Of a DNA stretch of 64,000 bases, positions 1-8,405 are shown in pieces (position 1 is the stretch's first letter; the number at the start of each line of letters is the position of its first letter). The stretch is from Streptomyces sp. SID8352 (GTDB lineage: Bacteria > Actinomycetota > Actinomycetes > Streptomycetales > Streptomycetaceae). Location: contig NZ_WWGX01000030.1 in NCBI RefSeq assembly GCF_009862265.1, positions 335,879 to 399,878 of the forward strand, given 5' to 3'. The position numbers and the translations under genes are program-made. Below the pieces are notes generated by a model. It saw only the letters and a list, made by a program, of their open reading frames with translations, searched no databases and was not told the origin of the DNA.

Positions 1-605
1 TCGTACCCGGTGATCGGGGAGGACTTGGGCGCGAGGATCTGCTGTCCGGTCCTGAAGTACGGCGCGGAGAAGGCGACGTCGGCCATCCGCTCGCAGTTGA
101 TCGTCATGGTGCGGACCACCATGTCGACCCGGCCGTTCTGGATCGCCGGTATGCGCTGGTCGGTGGGGATCGCCTTGAACTGCACGGCGTCGCGGTCCCC
201 GAGGATGTCCTGCGCTATCCGGTGCACCAGATCGATGTCGAAGCCCTCCAGCCGGGCGGCGCCGCCGCTGTTCGGGTCGCGGTAGCCCCACCGGTAGCTG
301 CTCTGGTCGACGCCGACCACGAGCTTGCGCTTCTCGCCCTTGCGGCTCTTGATCGCCTCGATGGTGGGGCCGTCGGCGCCCGAGGGCTCCAGGGTCTGCC
401 GCTCGGGCGCCGTGCAGTCCGGGGCGACCCGGGCCTGGCTGCCGCGGGCGACGCCCTGGACGGCGCCGGTGCCCCTGACCGCCTCCCCGTGCGAGCGGAC
501 CAGGGGCAGCAGCAGCGCGAAGACGACCGCGAGGGCGCAGGCGACCGCCATCGCGCCCACTCCGCCCCAGCCCCTCAACCCGGCCCGGAGTCGTCGTGCC
601 CCCAT
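1..605 (-). CDS. glnH: Glutamate/aspartate-binding protein, GlnH-like (partial at window edge)
   Basis: Extracytoplasmic amino-acid-binding protein of the type-3 solute-binding family; only the first 201 residues are present because the gene runs off the left edge. An uncleaved-looking N-terminal membrane segment (about residues 17-36) is followed by a linker and the first lobe of the binding fold, with KLVVGVDQSSYRWGY, LEGFDIDLVHRIA and GRVDMVVRTMTI as typical landmarks. The ATG at 605 is chosen; a GTG two codons upstream is possible. It lies 58 bases downstream of the GlnX-like membrane gene on the same strand. In mycobacteria GlnH binds Asp/Glu and signals through GlnX to the kinase PknG, so pknG is expected just outside the window (inference). 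A plain glutamate ABC-transport binding protein is the alternative, but no permease genes adjoin it here. Confidence 0.8.
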   Translation of the reverse strand, partial: MGARRLRAGLRGWGGVGAMAVACALAVVFALLLPLVRSHGEAVRGTGAVQGVARGSQARVAPDCTAPERQTLEPSGADGPTIEAIKSRKGEKRKLVVGVDQSSYRWGYRDPNSGGAARLEGFDIDLVHRIAQDILGDRDAVQFKAIPTDQRIPAIQNGRVDMVVRTMTINCERMADVAFSAPYFRTGQQILAPKSSPITGY

Positions 606-663
606 CCTCACGCCCCCTTCCACGGGTTCCCCTTCCCACCGGCCCACGCCGCCATGATGCCGC

Positions 664-2115
664 TCACCGGTACTCCGAGAGGCGCCGGCCGATGCCCAGC
701 ACGGCCCCGGCCGCGCCCAGCAGGGCGAGCGCGCCCGCGCCCTCCGGCAGCCCCGTCATCGCGTCCCGTCCGGCTCGCGCGGCCTGCCGGAACTGCCCCT
801 CCTCGTGGGCCAGGGCCTCGGCGAGCGCGCCGTCCACGGCGTCGAAGTACTCGGCGGTGGAGCCCCTGCCGCCGATCACCAGATCGAGTGCCTGCTGGTA
901 GTTGCCGTTCTCGTCCTGCTCACGGGCGGCGATGTGGCGCTCGCGCCACCGCTTCATGTCGGCCTCGGCCGCCGCGACCGGCCGTCCGCCCGCCGTGTCG
1001 TCGGCGAGCCGCCGGGCCTCGGCCAGCCCCTTGCCGAGGTCCGTCATGTTCGTCCCGAAGTCGAAGTCGTAGGCGTCGTACGTCTCGCCGTTCACCTTCG
1101 TGGTCTCCGCGCCGCGCGCCACCAGGGTGAGGTTCTCGTTGCCCCGGGCCTTGAGCGAGGCGATGCGGGCCTCGTGCAGCGCGTCCAGCGAGCGGACGCC
1201 GTGGGCGCGGGAGTCGCTCAGCCGGGTGACGGCGACCGAGTGCCCGACGGCCAGCCAGACCAGGACGGCCGCGGTGGCGGCGCTCGCGGCGACCAGGCCC
1301 CGGTTCAGGACCCGGTTGGTGTGCCGGTAGGAGCGGTGCTGCGCCCAGGCCAGCACCGCCAGGGCGAGCACCCCGAGGCCGATGGCCGCCCACGGGTAGG
1401 GGCGCGCGTCGGCGTAGTCGTCCCGCAGCCGCTGGTTCTCCGTGTTGTACAGGTCCTCGGCGGCCGGGAGCATCTCCCGCTGCATCTTCTCGTTGGCGTA
1501 GCGCAGATAGGCGCCGCCGACCGGGAAGCCCTGCCGGTTGTAGGTGCGGGCCCGCTCGACCAGGCCCTTGTACTCCGGCAGCAGCCGGTTGAGCTTCGCC
1601 ACCGTCGCCGCCGAGGCCGAGTCGGGGTCGGAGTTGGCGGCGGCCCGCACCAGCTTGGTCGCGGCGGTCCGGATGCCCTTCTCGTAGCGGTCCCTGGACT
1701 GCCGGGTCTCCTGACCGCCCGCCAGGAAGCCGCTGGACGCGGCCGTGTTGGCGTCGGCGAGGGAGCGGTATATGTCGGCGGCGTCGGAGGTGAGCGGCTG
1801 ACTGCGGGTCAGCACGTCGTCGGCGGCAGCGGCCCGGGTGCTCGTCTGCCAGGCCGTCACGGAGCCGAAGGCGACCACCAGGACGGCCAGCAGGGCGCCG
1901 ATGATGCGCAGTCGGCCGGGCTCGGTGACGGCCGCCGCCCGCAGCCGGTCCAGGCCCTCGGCGAACGCCGTGCGCCGCGGCCGGGGCGGCTGCGGCGCCG
2001 GGAGGAGCCCGCCGGGGCGCCGGGCGGGCACCGACTGACGGGGCACGGCGGGCGGACGGGACGGATCCGCGGCGGCCGGTGCCGTCGCCGCGCTGCTCCT
2101 CGGCGGTCGATTCAC
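664..2115 (-). CDS. GlnX-like four-helix membrane signalling protein
   Basis: Membrane protein of 483 residues with no enzyme motif. A proline-rich cytoplasmic N-terminus (1-60) leads to membrane segments at about 71-92, 240-258, 272-290 and 452-472. These enclose two alpha-helical extracytoplasmic sensor-like regions (about 93-238 and 292-450), the architecture of paired four-helix-bundle sensors. It starts at a GTG preceded by GGGAGGT and sits directly upstream of the GlnH-like gene. This matches the mycobacterial GlnX-GlnH-PknG pathway, where GlnX relays amino-acid binding by GlnH across the membrane to control 2-oxoglutarate metabolism. The pairing and topology are visible; the functional link is inference from family context. 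Confidence 0.7.
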   Translation of the reverse strand: MNRPPRSSAATAPAAADPSRPPAVPRQSVPARRPGGLLPAPQPPRPRRTAFAEGLDRLRAAAVTEPGRLRIIGALLAVLVVAFGSVTAWQTSTRAAAADDVLTRSQPLTSDAADIYRSLADANTAASSGFLAGGQETRQSRDRYEKGIRTAATKLVRAAANSDPDSASAATVAKLNRLLPEYKGLVERARTYNRQGFPVGGAYLRYANEKMQREMLPAAEDLYNTENQRLRDDYADARPYPWAAIGLGVLALAVLAWAQHRSYRHTNRVLNRGLVAASAATAAVLVWLAVGHSVAVTRLSDSRAHGVRSLDALHEARIASLKARGNENLTLVARGAETTKVNGETYDAYDFDFGTNMTDLGKGLAEARRLADDTAGGRPVAAAEADMKRWRERHIAAREQDENGNYQQALDLVIGGRGSTAEYFDAVDGALAEALAHEEGQFRQAARAGRDAMTGLPEGAGALALLGAAGAVLGIGRRLSEYR

Positions 2116-2241
2116 TGCCTGACCTCCCCCGTGGTCGTCCGTCGCCGTACCCGTCGCCGCCCTCGCCGGCCCGCGGACCGGGCCGTGACCCGATCATGGG
2201 GCTTACGGGGCGTCACGCACCACCCCTGCCCATGAATACGT

Positions 2242-2274
2242 GACGGGAACCGGTTCGGTTCCCCGGTTCCCGTC
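2242..2274 (-). terminator. Hairpin terminator after the amino-sugar operon
   Basis: A perfect 12-bp stem (GACGGGAACCGG paired with CCGGTTCCCGTC, loop of 9) lies just past the sugar-kinase stop on the minus strand and before the GlnX start. No T-run follows, as is usual for Streptomyces terminators. Confidence 0.7.
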
Positions 2275-2307
2275 GGGGGCGTGCCCGGAGCGCTTCTCAG
2301 GGGCGCG

Positions 2308-3273
2308 TCAGCCCCCGAAGTGCTCCCGCGCCCGCTCCTGCGCCCCGGCGTCCGCGCCCACCCGGTCGAGTCCCAGCAGCACCGCGCCCAGCACCGGCGG
2401 GGAGGTCACCACCCGGGGCACGGCCAGGGGCGCGCGCTCCGCCAGCCGCTCCCGGATCCGGCCGTCCAGCCGGGGGTGCCGGGCGGCCAGGACGCTGCCG
2501 CCGAGCAGCACCGGCGTCTCCTCGTCCAGCAGTTCCAGCCGGGTCAGCGCGACCACGGCCATGGCGACCACCTCGTCCGCCTGCCGGTCCACGAGCCCCC
2601 CGGCGATCCGGTCGCCGTCCGCCGCCGCGGCGAACAGCACCGGGGCCAGCTCGTGCCGCCGCGCGCCCTCCACCCGGCCCAGGTGCAGCGCCTCGATCAG
2701 GGCGTACATGGAGGGCAGCCCGAAGTGGCCGGGCAGGTCGCGGGCCAGGGAGGTGGGCTCCCCGCGGCCGTCCTCGGCGCGCGCGGCGTGGTGCAGCGCG
2801 TCCTCGACCAGGCCCCAGCCGCCGCCCCAGTCCCCGGAGATGCGGCCGATGGCCGGGAACCGGGCGGTGCGGCCGTCGGGGCGCATTCCGGCGCAGTTGA
2901 TGCCCGCCCCGCAGACGACGGCGACGCCGCGCGGTTCGGTCACCCCGGCCCGCAGCACGGCGAAGGTGTCGTTGCGCACGTCCACCGAGTCGCCCCAGCC
3001 GCGCGCGTGCAGCGCGGTGGCCAGCCCGGCCTCCTCCACCGGCAGGTCGGCGTTGGCCAGACACGCCGAGACATGGCCGGCCCGGGTGACGCCCGCCGTC
3101 GCGAAGGCGCGCTCCACCGCCTCCCCGAGGACGTCCACGGCGGGCCCGACGCCCACGGACGGCGGCTGGAACCCCCCGCCCCGTGCGGTGGCGAGGACGG
3201 TGCCGTCGCCCGTCACGACCGCCACGTCGGTCTTGCTGTTGCCCGCGTCGACGGCGAGGACGGTCGCGCTCAC
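2308..3273 (-). CDS. BadF/BadG-type ATPase, N-acetylglucosamine kinase-like
   Basis: Sugar kinase of the ASKHA fold (BcrAD/BadF/BadG family, the family of eukaryotic GlcNAc kinase), 321 residues. The phosphate-1 loop DAGNSKTD is at residues 9-16. A GAGINCAG segment and the GRISGDWGGGWGL stretch typical of GlcNAc-kinase-like members follow. It begins at a GTG that overlaps the stop of the GH4 gene by four bases (GTGA), so the two are translationally coupled. Expected role: phosphorylate a GlcN/GlcNAc-type sugar released from imported oligosaccharide. The exact substrate cannot be read from sequence. Confidence 0.75.
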   Translation of the reverse strand: MSATVLAVDAGNSKTDVAVVTGDGTVLATARGGGFQPPSVGVGPAVDVLGEAVERAFATAGVTRAGHVSACLANADLPVEEAGLATALHARGWGDSVDVRNDTFAVLRAGVTEPRGVAVVCGAGINCAGMRPDGRTARFPAIGRISGDWGGGWGLVEDALHHAARAEDGRGEPTSLARDLPGHFGLPSMYALIEALHLGRVEGARRHELAPVLFAAAADGDRIAGGLVDRQADEVVAMAVVALTRLELLDEETPVLLGGSVLAARHPRLDGRIRERLAERAPLAVPRVVTSPPVLGAVLLGLDRVGADAGAQERAREHFGG

Positions 3274-4535
3274 GCCCACGGCAGATGCTCCCGGTTGTGC
3301 GCGATCAGCTCGTCGGTGAGCCGCTCGGCGTAGGCGTACTGGCCGATCAGCGGGTGGGCGAGGAGGGCCCGGAACACCCGGTCCCGCCCGCCGCGCAGGG
3401 CCGCGTCCAGGGCCAGGCCCTCGTAGGCCGTCACGTTCGCCATCAGCCCCGCGTACAGCGGGTCCACGCGCGGTACCGGCAGCGGGGCCGCGCCCTCGGC
3501 GCCCACCGCCGCCTGCACCTCGACCACCGCGTCGTCGGGCAGGAAGGGAAGCGTGCCCCGGTTGTACGTGTTCACCACCTGGTACGGCGATCCGCCGCCG
3601 CCCAGCAGGGTCGCCGCGAGGTCCACGGCCGCCTCCGAGTAGAAGGCGCCGCCGCGCTTGGCCAGCAGCGCGGGCTTCTCGTCCAGGGCCGGGTCCCCGT
3701 ACATCTCCAGCAGCTCGCGCTCCATCGCGGCCACCTCGGCGGCACGGGACGGCTTGGTGCGCAGCTCGTCCACGACCTCGTCGTGGGAGTAGTAGTAGCG
3801 CAGGTAGTAGGAGGGGACGACGCCGAGGCGCTCCAGCAGCGGACGGGGCAGCCGCAGGTCGTCCGCGACGGCGTCGCCGTGCTCGGCGAGCAGCCGGGGC
3901 AGCACGTCCTCGCCGCCGGGGCCGCCGAGGCGGACGGCGGTCTCCCAGGTGAGGTGGTTCAGGCCGACGTGGTCCAGGTGGACCGCCGAGGGCTCGGTGC
4001 CGAGCAGGGCGGCGAACTTGCGCTGGAGCCCGATCGCCACGTTGCACAGCCCGACCGCGCGGTGCCCGGCCTCCAGGAGGGCGCGGGTGACGATGCCGAC
4101 GGGGTTGGTGAAGTCGATGATCCAGGCGTCCGGGTTGGTCCGGCGCACCCGCTCGGCGATGTCCAGCACCACCGGCACCGTGCGCAGCGCCTTGGCCAGG
4201 CCGCCCGCGCCGGTGGTCTCCTGGCCGACGCAGCCGCACTCCAGGGGCCAGGTCTCGTCCTGCTGCCTGGCGGCCTGGCCGCCGACGCGCAGTTGCAGCA
4301 GGACCGCGTCGGCGCCGTCCACGGCCGCGTCCAGGTCGGAGGTGGTGACGACGCGGCCGGGGTGGCCCTGCTTGGCGAAGATCCGCCGGGCGAGCCCGCC
4401 CACCAGCTTCAGCCGGTCGGCGGCCGGGTCGGCCAGCACCAGCTCCTCCACCGGCAGCGTGTCCCGCAGCCGGGCGAAGCCGTCGACGAGTTCGGGGGTG
4501 TAGGTCGAACCGCCGCCTACCACGGTGAGTTTCAT
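3270..4535 (-). CDS. GH4 family 6-phospho-beta-glucosidase-like glycosidase
   Basis: NAD- and metal-dependent glycoside hydrolase of family 4, 421 residues, full length. The Rossmann nucleotide loop GGGSTYTP is at residues 7-14. The metal and catalytic residues of the family are present: Asn144 in FTNPV, Cys164 in GLCNVAIG and His194 in GLNHLTW. Family members open phosphorylated beta-glucosides by an oxidation-elimination route; a GH4 enzyme is also part of the Streptomyces chitosan-utilisation (csn) locus as I remember it. The gene follows the ROK regulator by 76 bases on the same strand and overlaps the kinase start. Together with the csn-type operator upstream this suggests processing of glucosamine oligosaccharides rather than cellobiose (inference). 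Confidence 0.82.
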   Translation of the reverse strand: MKLTVVGGGSTYTPELVDGFARLRDTLPVEELVLADPAADRLKLVGGLARRIFAKQGHPGRVVTTSDLDAAVDGADAVLLQLRVGGQAARQQDETWPLECGCVGQETTGAGGLAKALRTVPVVLDIAERVRRTNPDAWIIDFTNPVGIVTRALLEAGHRAVGLCNVAIGLQRKFAALLGTEPSAVHLDHVGLNHLTWETAVRLGGPGGEDVLPRLLAEHGDAVADDLRLPRPLLERLGVVPSYYLRYYYSHDEVVDELRTKPSRAAEVAAMERELLEMYGDPALDEKPALLAKRGGAFYSEAAVDLAATLLGGGGSPYQVVNTYNRGTLPFLPDDAVVEVQAAVGAEGAAPLPVPRVDPLYAGLMANVTAYEGLALDAALRGGRDRVFRALLAHPLIGQYAYAERLTDELIAHNREHLPWA

Positions 4536-4611
4536 CCGGTCATCAGCCCTTTGCTCCAGTCGGTGCGGTGCCCGTGCGGGCGGCCTTCGGTGGGTGGGGA
4601 GGGTGCGGGGG

Positions 4612-5823
4612 TCAGCGGGAGGTGTCGAAGACCTCGTCGCGGGTGGCGGCCAGCGCGCTCTCCAGCGCGCCGCGCAGGACGGGGTGCCCGGTGACGGTGG
4701 CGACGGCCAGCCGGGGCTGGGCGGCGGCCAGTTCCGCCATCTCGTCCTCGACGAGGGCGCGCAGCGTCTCGCCCCCGGCGGTCAGCACGGTGCCGCTGAG
4801 CACCACCAGTTCGGGGTCGAGGACCGAGACGAGCGAGGCCAGACCGGTGGCCAGACGGGTGGCGTAGGCCCGCAGCAGCCGCAGGTGCGGGGCGTCGCCG
4901 GTGCGGGCGGCGCGGGCGATCAGCGCGGCGGCCGTATCCGGGTAGGGGCCGTCGGGCACGGGCGGAAGGCCGTACTCGCGGGCCAGGCGCGGGATGACCT
5001 GGGCCCCGGCCAGCTCCTGGAAGCCGCCGCTGCCGGTCCGCCCGACGCCGCGCGCCAGCGGGGTGCCCGGCACCGGCAGGAATCCGATCTCCCCGGCGCC
5101 GCCGGTCCAGCCGCGGTGCAGCCGCCCGCCGAGCACCAGGGCGGCGCCCAGGCCCTCCTGGTTCCACAGCAGGACGAAGTCGCCGTGGCCGCGGGCGGCG
5201 CCGAGCCGCTGCTCGGCCAGGGCGGCGAGGTTCACGTCGTTCTCGTACCCGACCGGCATCGGCAGGGCGGCGGTGAGTTCGCCGAGGAGGGCGGGGGAGT
5301 GCCAGCCGGGCAGGTGGTCGGCGTAGCGCAGCCGCCCGGTGTTCGGGTCGAAGGCGCCGGGGGTGGCGATGACCAGGCGGCGCACGGCGTCCGGGGTGAT
5401 CCCGGCGGCCCCGACGGCGCCGTCGAGCGCCTCGGTGACCCGCCGGACGACGGAGGCGCCCGGCAGGCGGCCGGGGACGGGCAGCTCGTGGTGGCCGACG
5501 GTGCGGCCGGTGAGGTCGGCGACGGCGGCGCGGATGCGGCCGGGGGTGACGTCCAGCGCGGCGGCGTGGGCGGCCGCCGGGTTGACCTCGTAGAGCCGGG
5601 CGCCGGGGCCGGGGCCGCCCTCGGTGGTGCCCCCGGCGAGCACCAGCCCGGCGGCCTCCAGCCGGGCGAGCAACTGGGAGGCGGTCGGCTTGGACAGCCC
5701 GGTGAGCCGGCCGATCCGGGCGCGGGAGAGGGGCCCGTGCTCCAGGAGCAGCTCCAGGGCGGCGCGGTCGTTCATGGCCCGCAGCACGCGTGGGGTGCCG
5801 GGCCCCCCGGTGACGGCCGCCAT
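4612..5823 (-). CDS. csnR: ROK-family transcriptional repressor, CsnR-like
   Basis: Sugar-responsive repressor of the ROK family, 403 residues: an N-terminal winged helix (about 15-75; SRARIGRLTGLSKPTASQLL is the recognition region) and a C-terminal sugar-kinase-like sensor domain containing VIATPGAFD and WNQEGLGAALVLGG. The ATG at 5823 is chosen because GGAGG precedes it by a good distance; an upstream GTG at 5856 would place translation almost on the operator. The palindrome AGGAAAGTTTCCT (minus strand) lies 38 bases upstream, which is the operator reported for CsnR, the chitosan-utilisation repressor of Streptomyces. It heads the GH4-kinase group. The csn ABC-transport genes expected beside csnR are not here. 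Confidence 0.7.
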   Translation of the reverse strand: MAAVTGGPGTPRVLRAMNDRAALELLLEHGPLSRARIGRLTGLSKPTASQLLARLEAAGLVLAGGTTEGGPGPGARLYEVNPAAAHAAALDVTPGRIRAAVADLTGRTVGHHELPVPGRLPGASVVRRVTEALDGAVGAAGITPDAVRRLVIATPGAFDPNTGRLRYADHLPGWHSPALLGELTAALPMPVGYENDVNLAALAEQRLGAARGHGDFVLLWNQEGLGAALVLGGRLHRGWTGGAGEIGFLPVPGTPLARGVGRTGSGGFQELAGAQVIPRLAREYGLPPVPDGPYPDTAAALIARAARTGDAPHLRLLRAYATRLATGLASLVSVLDPELVVLSGTVLTAGGETLRALVEDEMAELAAAQPRLAVATVTGHPVLRGALESALAATRDEVFDTSR

Positions 5824-5857
5824 GCGCACCGCCTCCCCTCCGCGCCGGTCGAGCACT

Positions 5858-5876
5858 GTTAGGAAACTTTCCTGTC
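5858..5876. promoter_or_regulatory. CsnR/ROK operator palindrome
   Basis: The minus strand reads AGGAAAGTTTCCT at 5873-5861, a perfect 6-bp inverted repeat around one base, in the promoter region of the ROK regulator. It is identical to the consensus known for CsnR, so autoregulation of the locus is likely. Confidence 0.75.
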
Positions 5877-5879
5877 TCT

Positions 5880-6404
5880 CGTCCGGAACGGTAGGGCGGC
5901 CCCCGAGGAGCCGTCAAGAGCGGCTGGGGGAGAGGGACGGCGGGGAGCGCGGCCTCGGCGGAGCCCCGCGGGAGGGGCGGGCCCGGCGGGTGGGGGAGCG
6001 TGGTGGAGGGGAGCGGAGGCGGGCGTACGCGGGGAGCGCGGTGGGCCGGGGGAGGAGCCCGCCCGGTGCGGGCGGCGGGAGCGGGGAGCCACGGGCCGTG
6101 GACGCCGGCGGGCCCGGAGGTCCGTCACCGGTCCGGGACGCCGTGCCGTGCCCCTGCCGAGCGCCCCGCGCCGGGAGCGGACCCCCGCGGGCCCCGGTCG
6201 TGGGCCCGGACGGGACGGGGCGTGGGCCCCGGGAGAGCGGCATGCGGGCCGCGCGTCGCCCCCGGCGTGGGCCCGCGGACGGCAGGGGGCCGGGGGAGCG
6301 GCGGTCGAGTGGGCCCTGGACGGGCTGACGGACCGCCGGGAGCCGGGCGGGGCGCCGGAGGCCGGGCGGACGCCGGGCGCCGGGCGGACCGGCGGGGCCG
6401 GTGG
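5880..6404. other. Gene-free 525-bp spacer
   Basis: Very GC-rich (runs of G and C, almost no AT) between the csnR promoter and the HNH nuclease stop. Open frames exist on both strands, but none has a plausible start, codon pattern or recognisable product. Nothing supportable was seen here. Confidence 0.5.
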
Positions 6405-6941
6405 TCAGGCCGAGATGCCGTCGATCCGGGCCAGCGCGTCGTCGGCGCCGTAGGGCTGGAGGTAGGGGAGCCAGCGCGGATCGCGGTGGCCGGTGCCGAT
6501 GATGCGCCAGGCCAGACCGGTGGGCGGGGCGGGCTGGTGGCGCAGCCGCCAGCCCAGCTCGACCAGGTGCCGGTCGGCCTTGACGTGGTTGCAGCGGCGG
6601 CACGACGCCACCACGTTCTCCCAGGCGTGCTGCCCCCCGCGGCTGCGCGGGATCACGTGGTCGACGCTGGTGGCGATGGCGCCGCAGTACATGCAGCGGC
6701 CCCCGTCGCGGGCGAACAGCGCCCGCCGGGTGAGCGGGACGGGCCCCCGGTAGGGCACCCGCACGAAACGCTTGAGCCGGACCACGCTGGGGGCGGGCAC
6801 GGTGAGGGTCGCGCTGTGCAGATGGGCGCCGGACTCCTCCAGGCACACGGCCTTGTTCTCCAGGACGAGGACGAGCGCGCGGCGCAGCGGTACGACGCCG
6901 AGTGGCTCGTACGACGCGTTGAGCACCAGGACATGCGGCAC
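6405..6941 (-). CDS. HNH endonuclease family protein
   Basis: Small HNH nuclease of 178 residues, widely conserved in actinobacteria. The beta-beta-alpha metal motif is complete: Cys83-x2-Cys86, Asp94-His95 (SVDHVIPRSRGG), Asn109 and Cys114-x2-Cys117 with His119. The two CxxC pairs form the structural zinc site. The N-terminus (VLVLNASYEPLGVVPLRRAL) is the signature of the 5-methylcytosine-restriction-like HNH subgroup found as stand-alone chromosomal genes. The GTG at 6941 is chosen because AAGGAGG lies eight bases upstream. Physiological substrate unknown. It is divergent from the MscS gene. Confidence 0.82.
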   Translation of the reverse strand: MPHVLVLNASYEPLGVVPLRRALVLVLENKAVCLEESGAHLHSATLTVPAPSVVRLKRFVRVPYRGPVPLTRRALFARDGGRCMYCGAIATSVDHVIPRSRGGQHAWENVVASCRRCNHVKADRHLVELGWRLRHQPAPPTGLAWRIIGTGHRDPRWLPYLQPYGADDALARIDGISA

Positions 6942-7248
6942 GGAGGCCTCCTTGTACGCCGGCGGCGCGTGGCTCGCGCCGGGACGATCCGTAGTCAGTC
7001 TCCCCTCATGCCTGGCAGGAGCGCCACCATGTGCCGGTAACGGGCCGGAAGTGTTCTCGGCCACACGGCGGGCGCCCCGGGGGCCCCGGCCCGTCCCGGC
7101 GCCGGGCGGCGGGGCCCTTCGGCCGGGCGGCGGGCCGGGGCGGGAACCGTGCCCCGTTAGTGTGGTGGGGCCGCCCTTTCGACGACTCCCACCCGACGCC
7201 GGACCGCCCGCGCACGAGGGGACGGCCGCCGTACTGGAGGTATCCGCC

Positions 7249-8331
7249 GTGTCCCTGTCCGCCGCTCCGACGGCCACCGGCCCGTCGCCGTCACCGGCCC
7301 CGACGGCCCCGGTGGTGCCCACGCTCCAGGACGCCCAGGAGCACGCCACCAACGCCGCGAGCTGGGTCGAGGAGAACTGGTCGACCTGGCTCGCGATCGG
7401 ACTGCGGGTCACCCTCATCGTGGTGATCGCGGCCGTGCTGCGGGCGGTGGTGCGGCGTGCGATCACCAAGCTGATAGACCGGATGAACCGCACCGTCCAG
7501 GCGGTGGACGGCACCGCCCTGGGCGGGCTGCTGGTCAACGCCGAGCGGCGGCGCCAGCGCTCCCAGGCGATCGGATCGGTGCTGCGCTCGGTGGCCAGCT
7601 TCCTGATCCTGGGCACGGGCGCCCTGATGGTCCTCGGCACCTTCGAGATCAATCTCGCCCCGCTGCTGGCGTCCGCCGGTGTCGCGGGCGTCGCGATCGG
7701 CTTCGGCGCCCGCAATCTGGTGACGGACTTCCTCTCCGGCGTCTTCATGATCCTGGAGGACCAGTACGGCGTCGGCGACACCGTCGACGCGGGCGTCGCC
7801 TCCGGTGAGGTCGTCGAGGTAGGGCTGCGGGTCACCAAGCTGCGCGGCGACAACGGCGAGATCTGGTACGTCCGCAACGGCGAGGTCAAGCGGATCGGCA
7901 ACCTCTCCCAGGGTTGGTCCACGGCCGGGGTGGACGTGACCGTGCGCGCGGACGAGGACCTGGACCGGGTCAAGGAGGTGCTGGACGGGGTCGCCGCGCG
8001 GATGGCCAAGGAGGAGCCCTGGAACGAGATGCTCTGGAGCCCCGTCGAGGTGCTCGGTCTGGACTCGGTGCTGCTGGACTCCATGGTGGTCCGGGTCTCC
8101 GCCAGGACCATGCCCGGCAAGGCCGTCACCGTCGAGCGCGAGCTGCGCTGGCGGATCAAGCGGGCCTTCGACGCGGCCGGCATCGCGATCGTCGGCGGCG
8201 CCGTCCCGGTGGAGGACCTGCCCGCCTCCGACCCGGCGGCGGGCGTCGCGGCCCCGTCGGCATACGCGAGCGCGGTGTCGCCGCAGTCGATGGCGGCGGC
8301 GCCGATCCCGCCGCCCAACATCGCCAAGTAG
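7249..8331 (+). CDS. Small-conductance mechanosensitive channel, MscS family
   Basis: Membrane channel that opens on osmotic downshock, 360 residues. An Ala/Pro-rich N-terminus is followed by membrane helices at about 47-68, 110-132 and 137-155. The last carries the Gly/Ala-packed pore pattern ASAGVAGVAIGFGARNL, then the beta domain (EDQYGVGDTV) and a mixed C-terminal vestibule. The GTG at 7249 is chosen because TGGAGG ends seven bases upstream; upstream codons in the same frame lack MscS similarity. It is monocistronic, diverging from the HNH gene and converging on the ABC permease, with a shared hairpin between. Confidence 0.88.
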   Translation: MSLSAAPTATGPSPSPAPTAPVVPTLQDAQEHATNAASWVEENWSTWLAIGLRVTLIVVIAAVLRAVVRRAITKLIDRMNRTVQAVDGTALGGLLVNAERRRQRSQAIGSVLRSVASFLILGTGALMVLGTFEINLAPLLASAGVAGVAIGFGARNLVTDFLSGVFMILEDQYGVGDTVDAGVASGEVVEVGLRVTKLRGDNGEIWYVRNGEVKRIGNLSQGWSTAGVDVTVRADEDLDRVKEVLDGVAARMAKEEPWNEMLWSPVEVLGLDSVLLDSMVVRVSARTMPGKAVTVERELRWRIKRAFDAAGIAIVGGAVPVEDLPASDPAAGVAAPSAYASAVSPQSMAAAPIPPPNIAK

Positions 8332-8343
8332 GCCGCCGGGCCG

Positions 8344-8395
8344 GGCCGCCGGCCCCGGCCCCGTCCGCCCGACGGGCCGGGGCCGGGCGGCGGCC
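8344..8395. terminator. Bidirectional hairpin between convergent genes
   Basis: A long imperfect G/C stem (GCCGCCGG..CCCCGTC pairing with GACGGG..GGCGGC) fills the 74-bp gap between the convergent MscS and permease genes. Confidence 0.55.
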
Positions 8396-8405
8396 ACGGC
8401 GGTCG

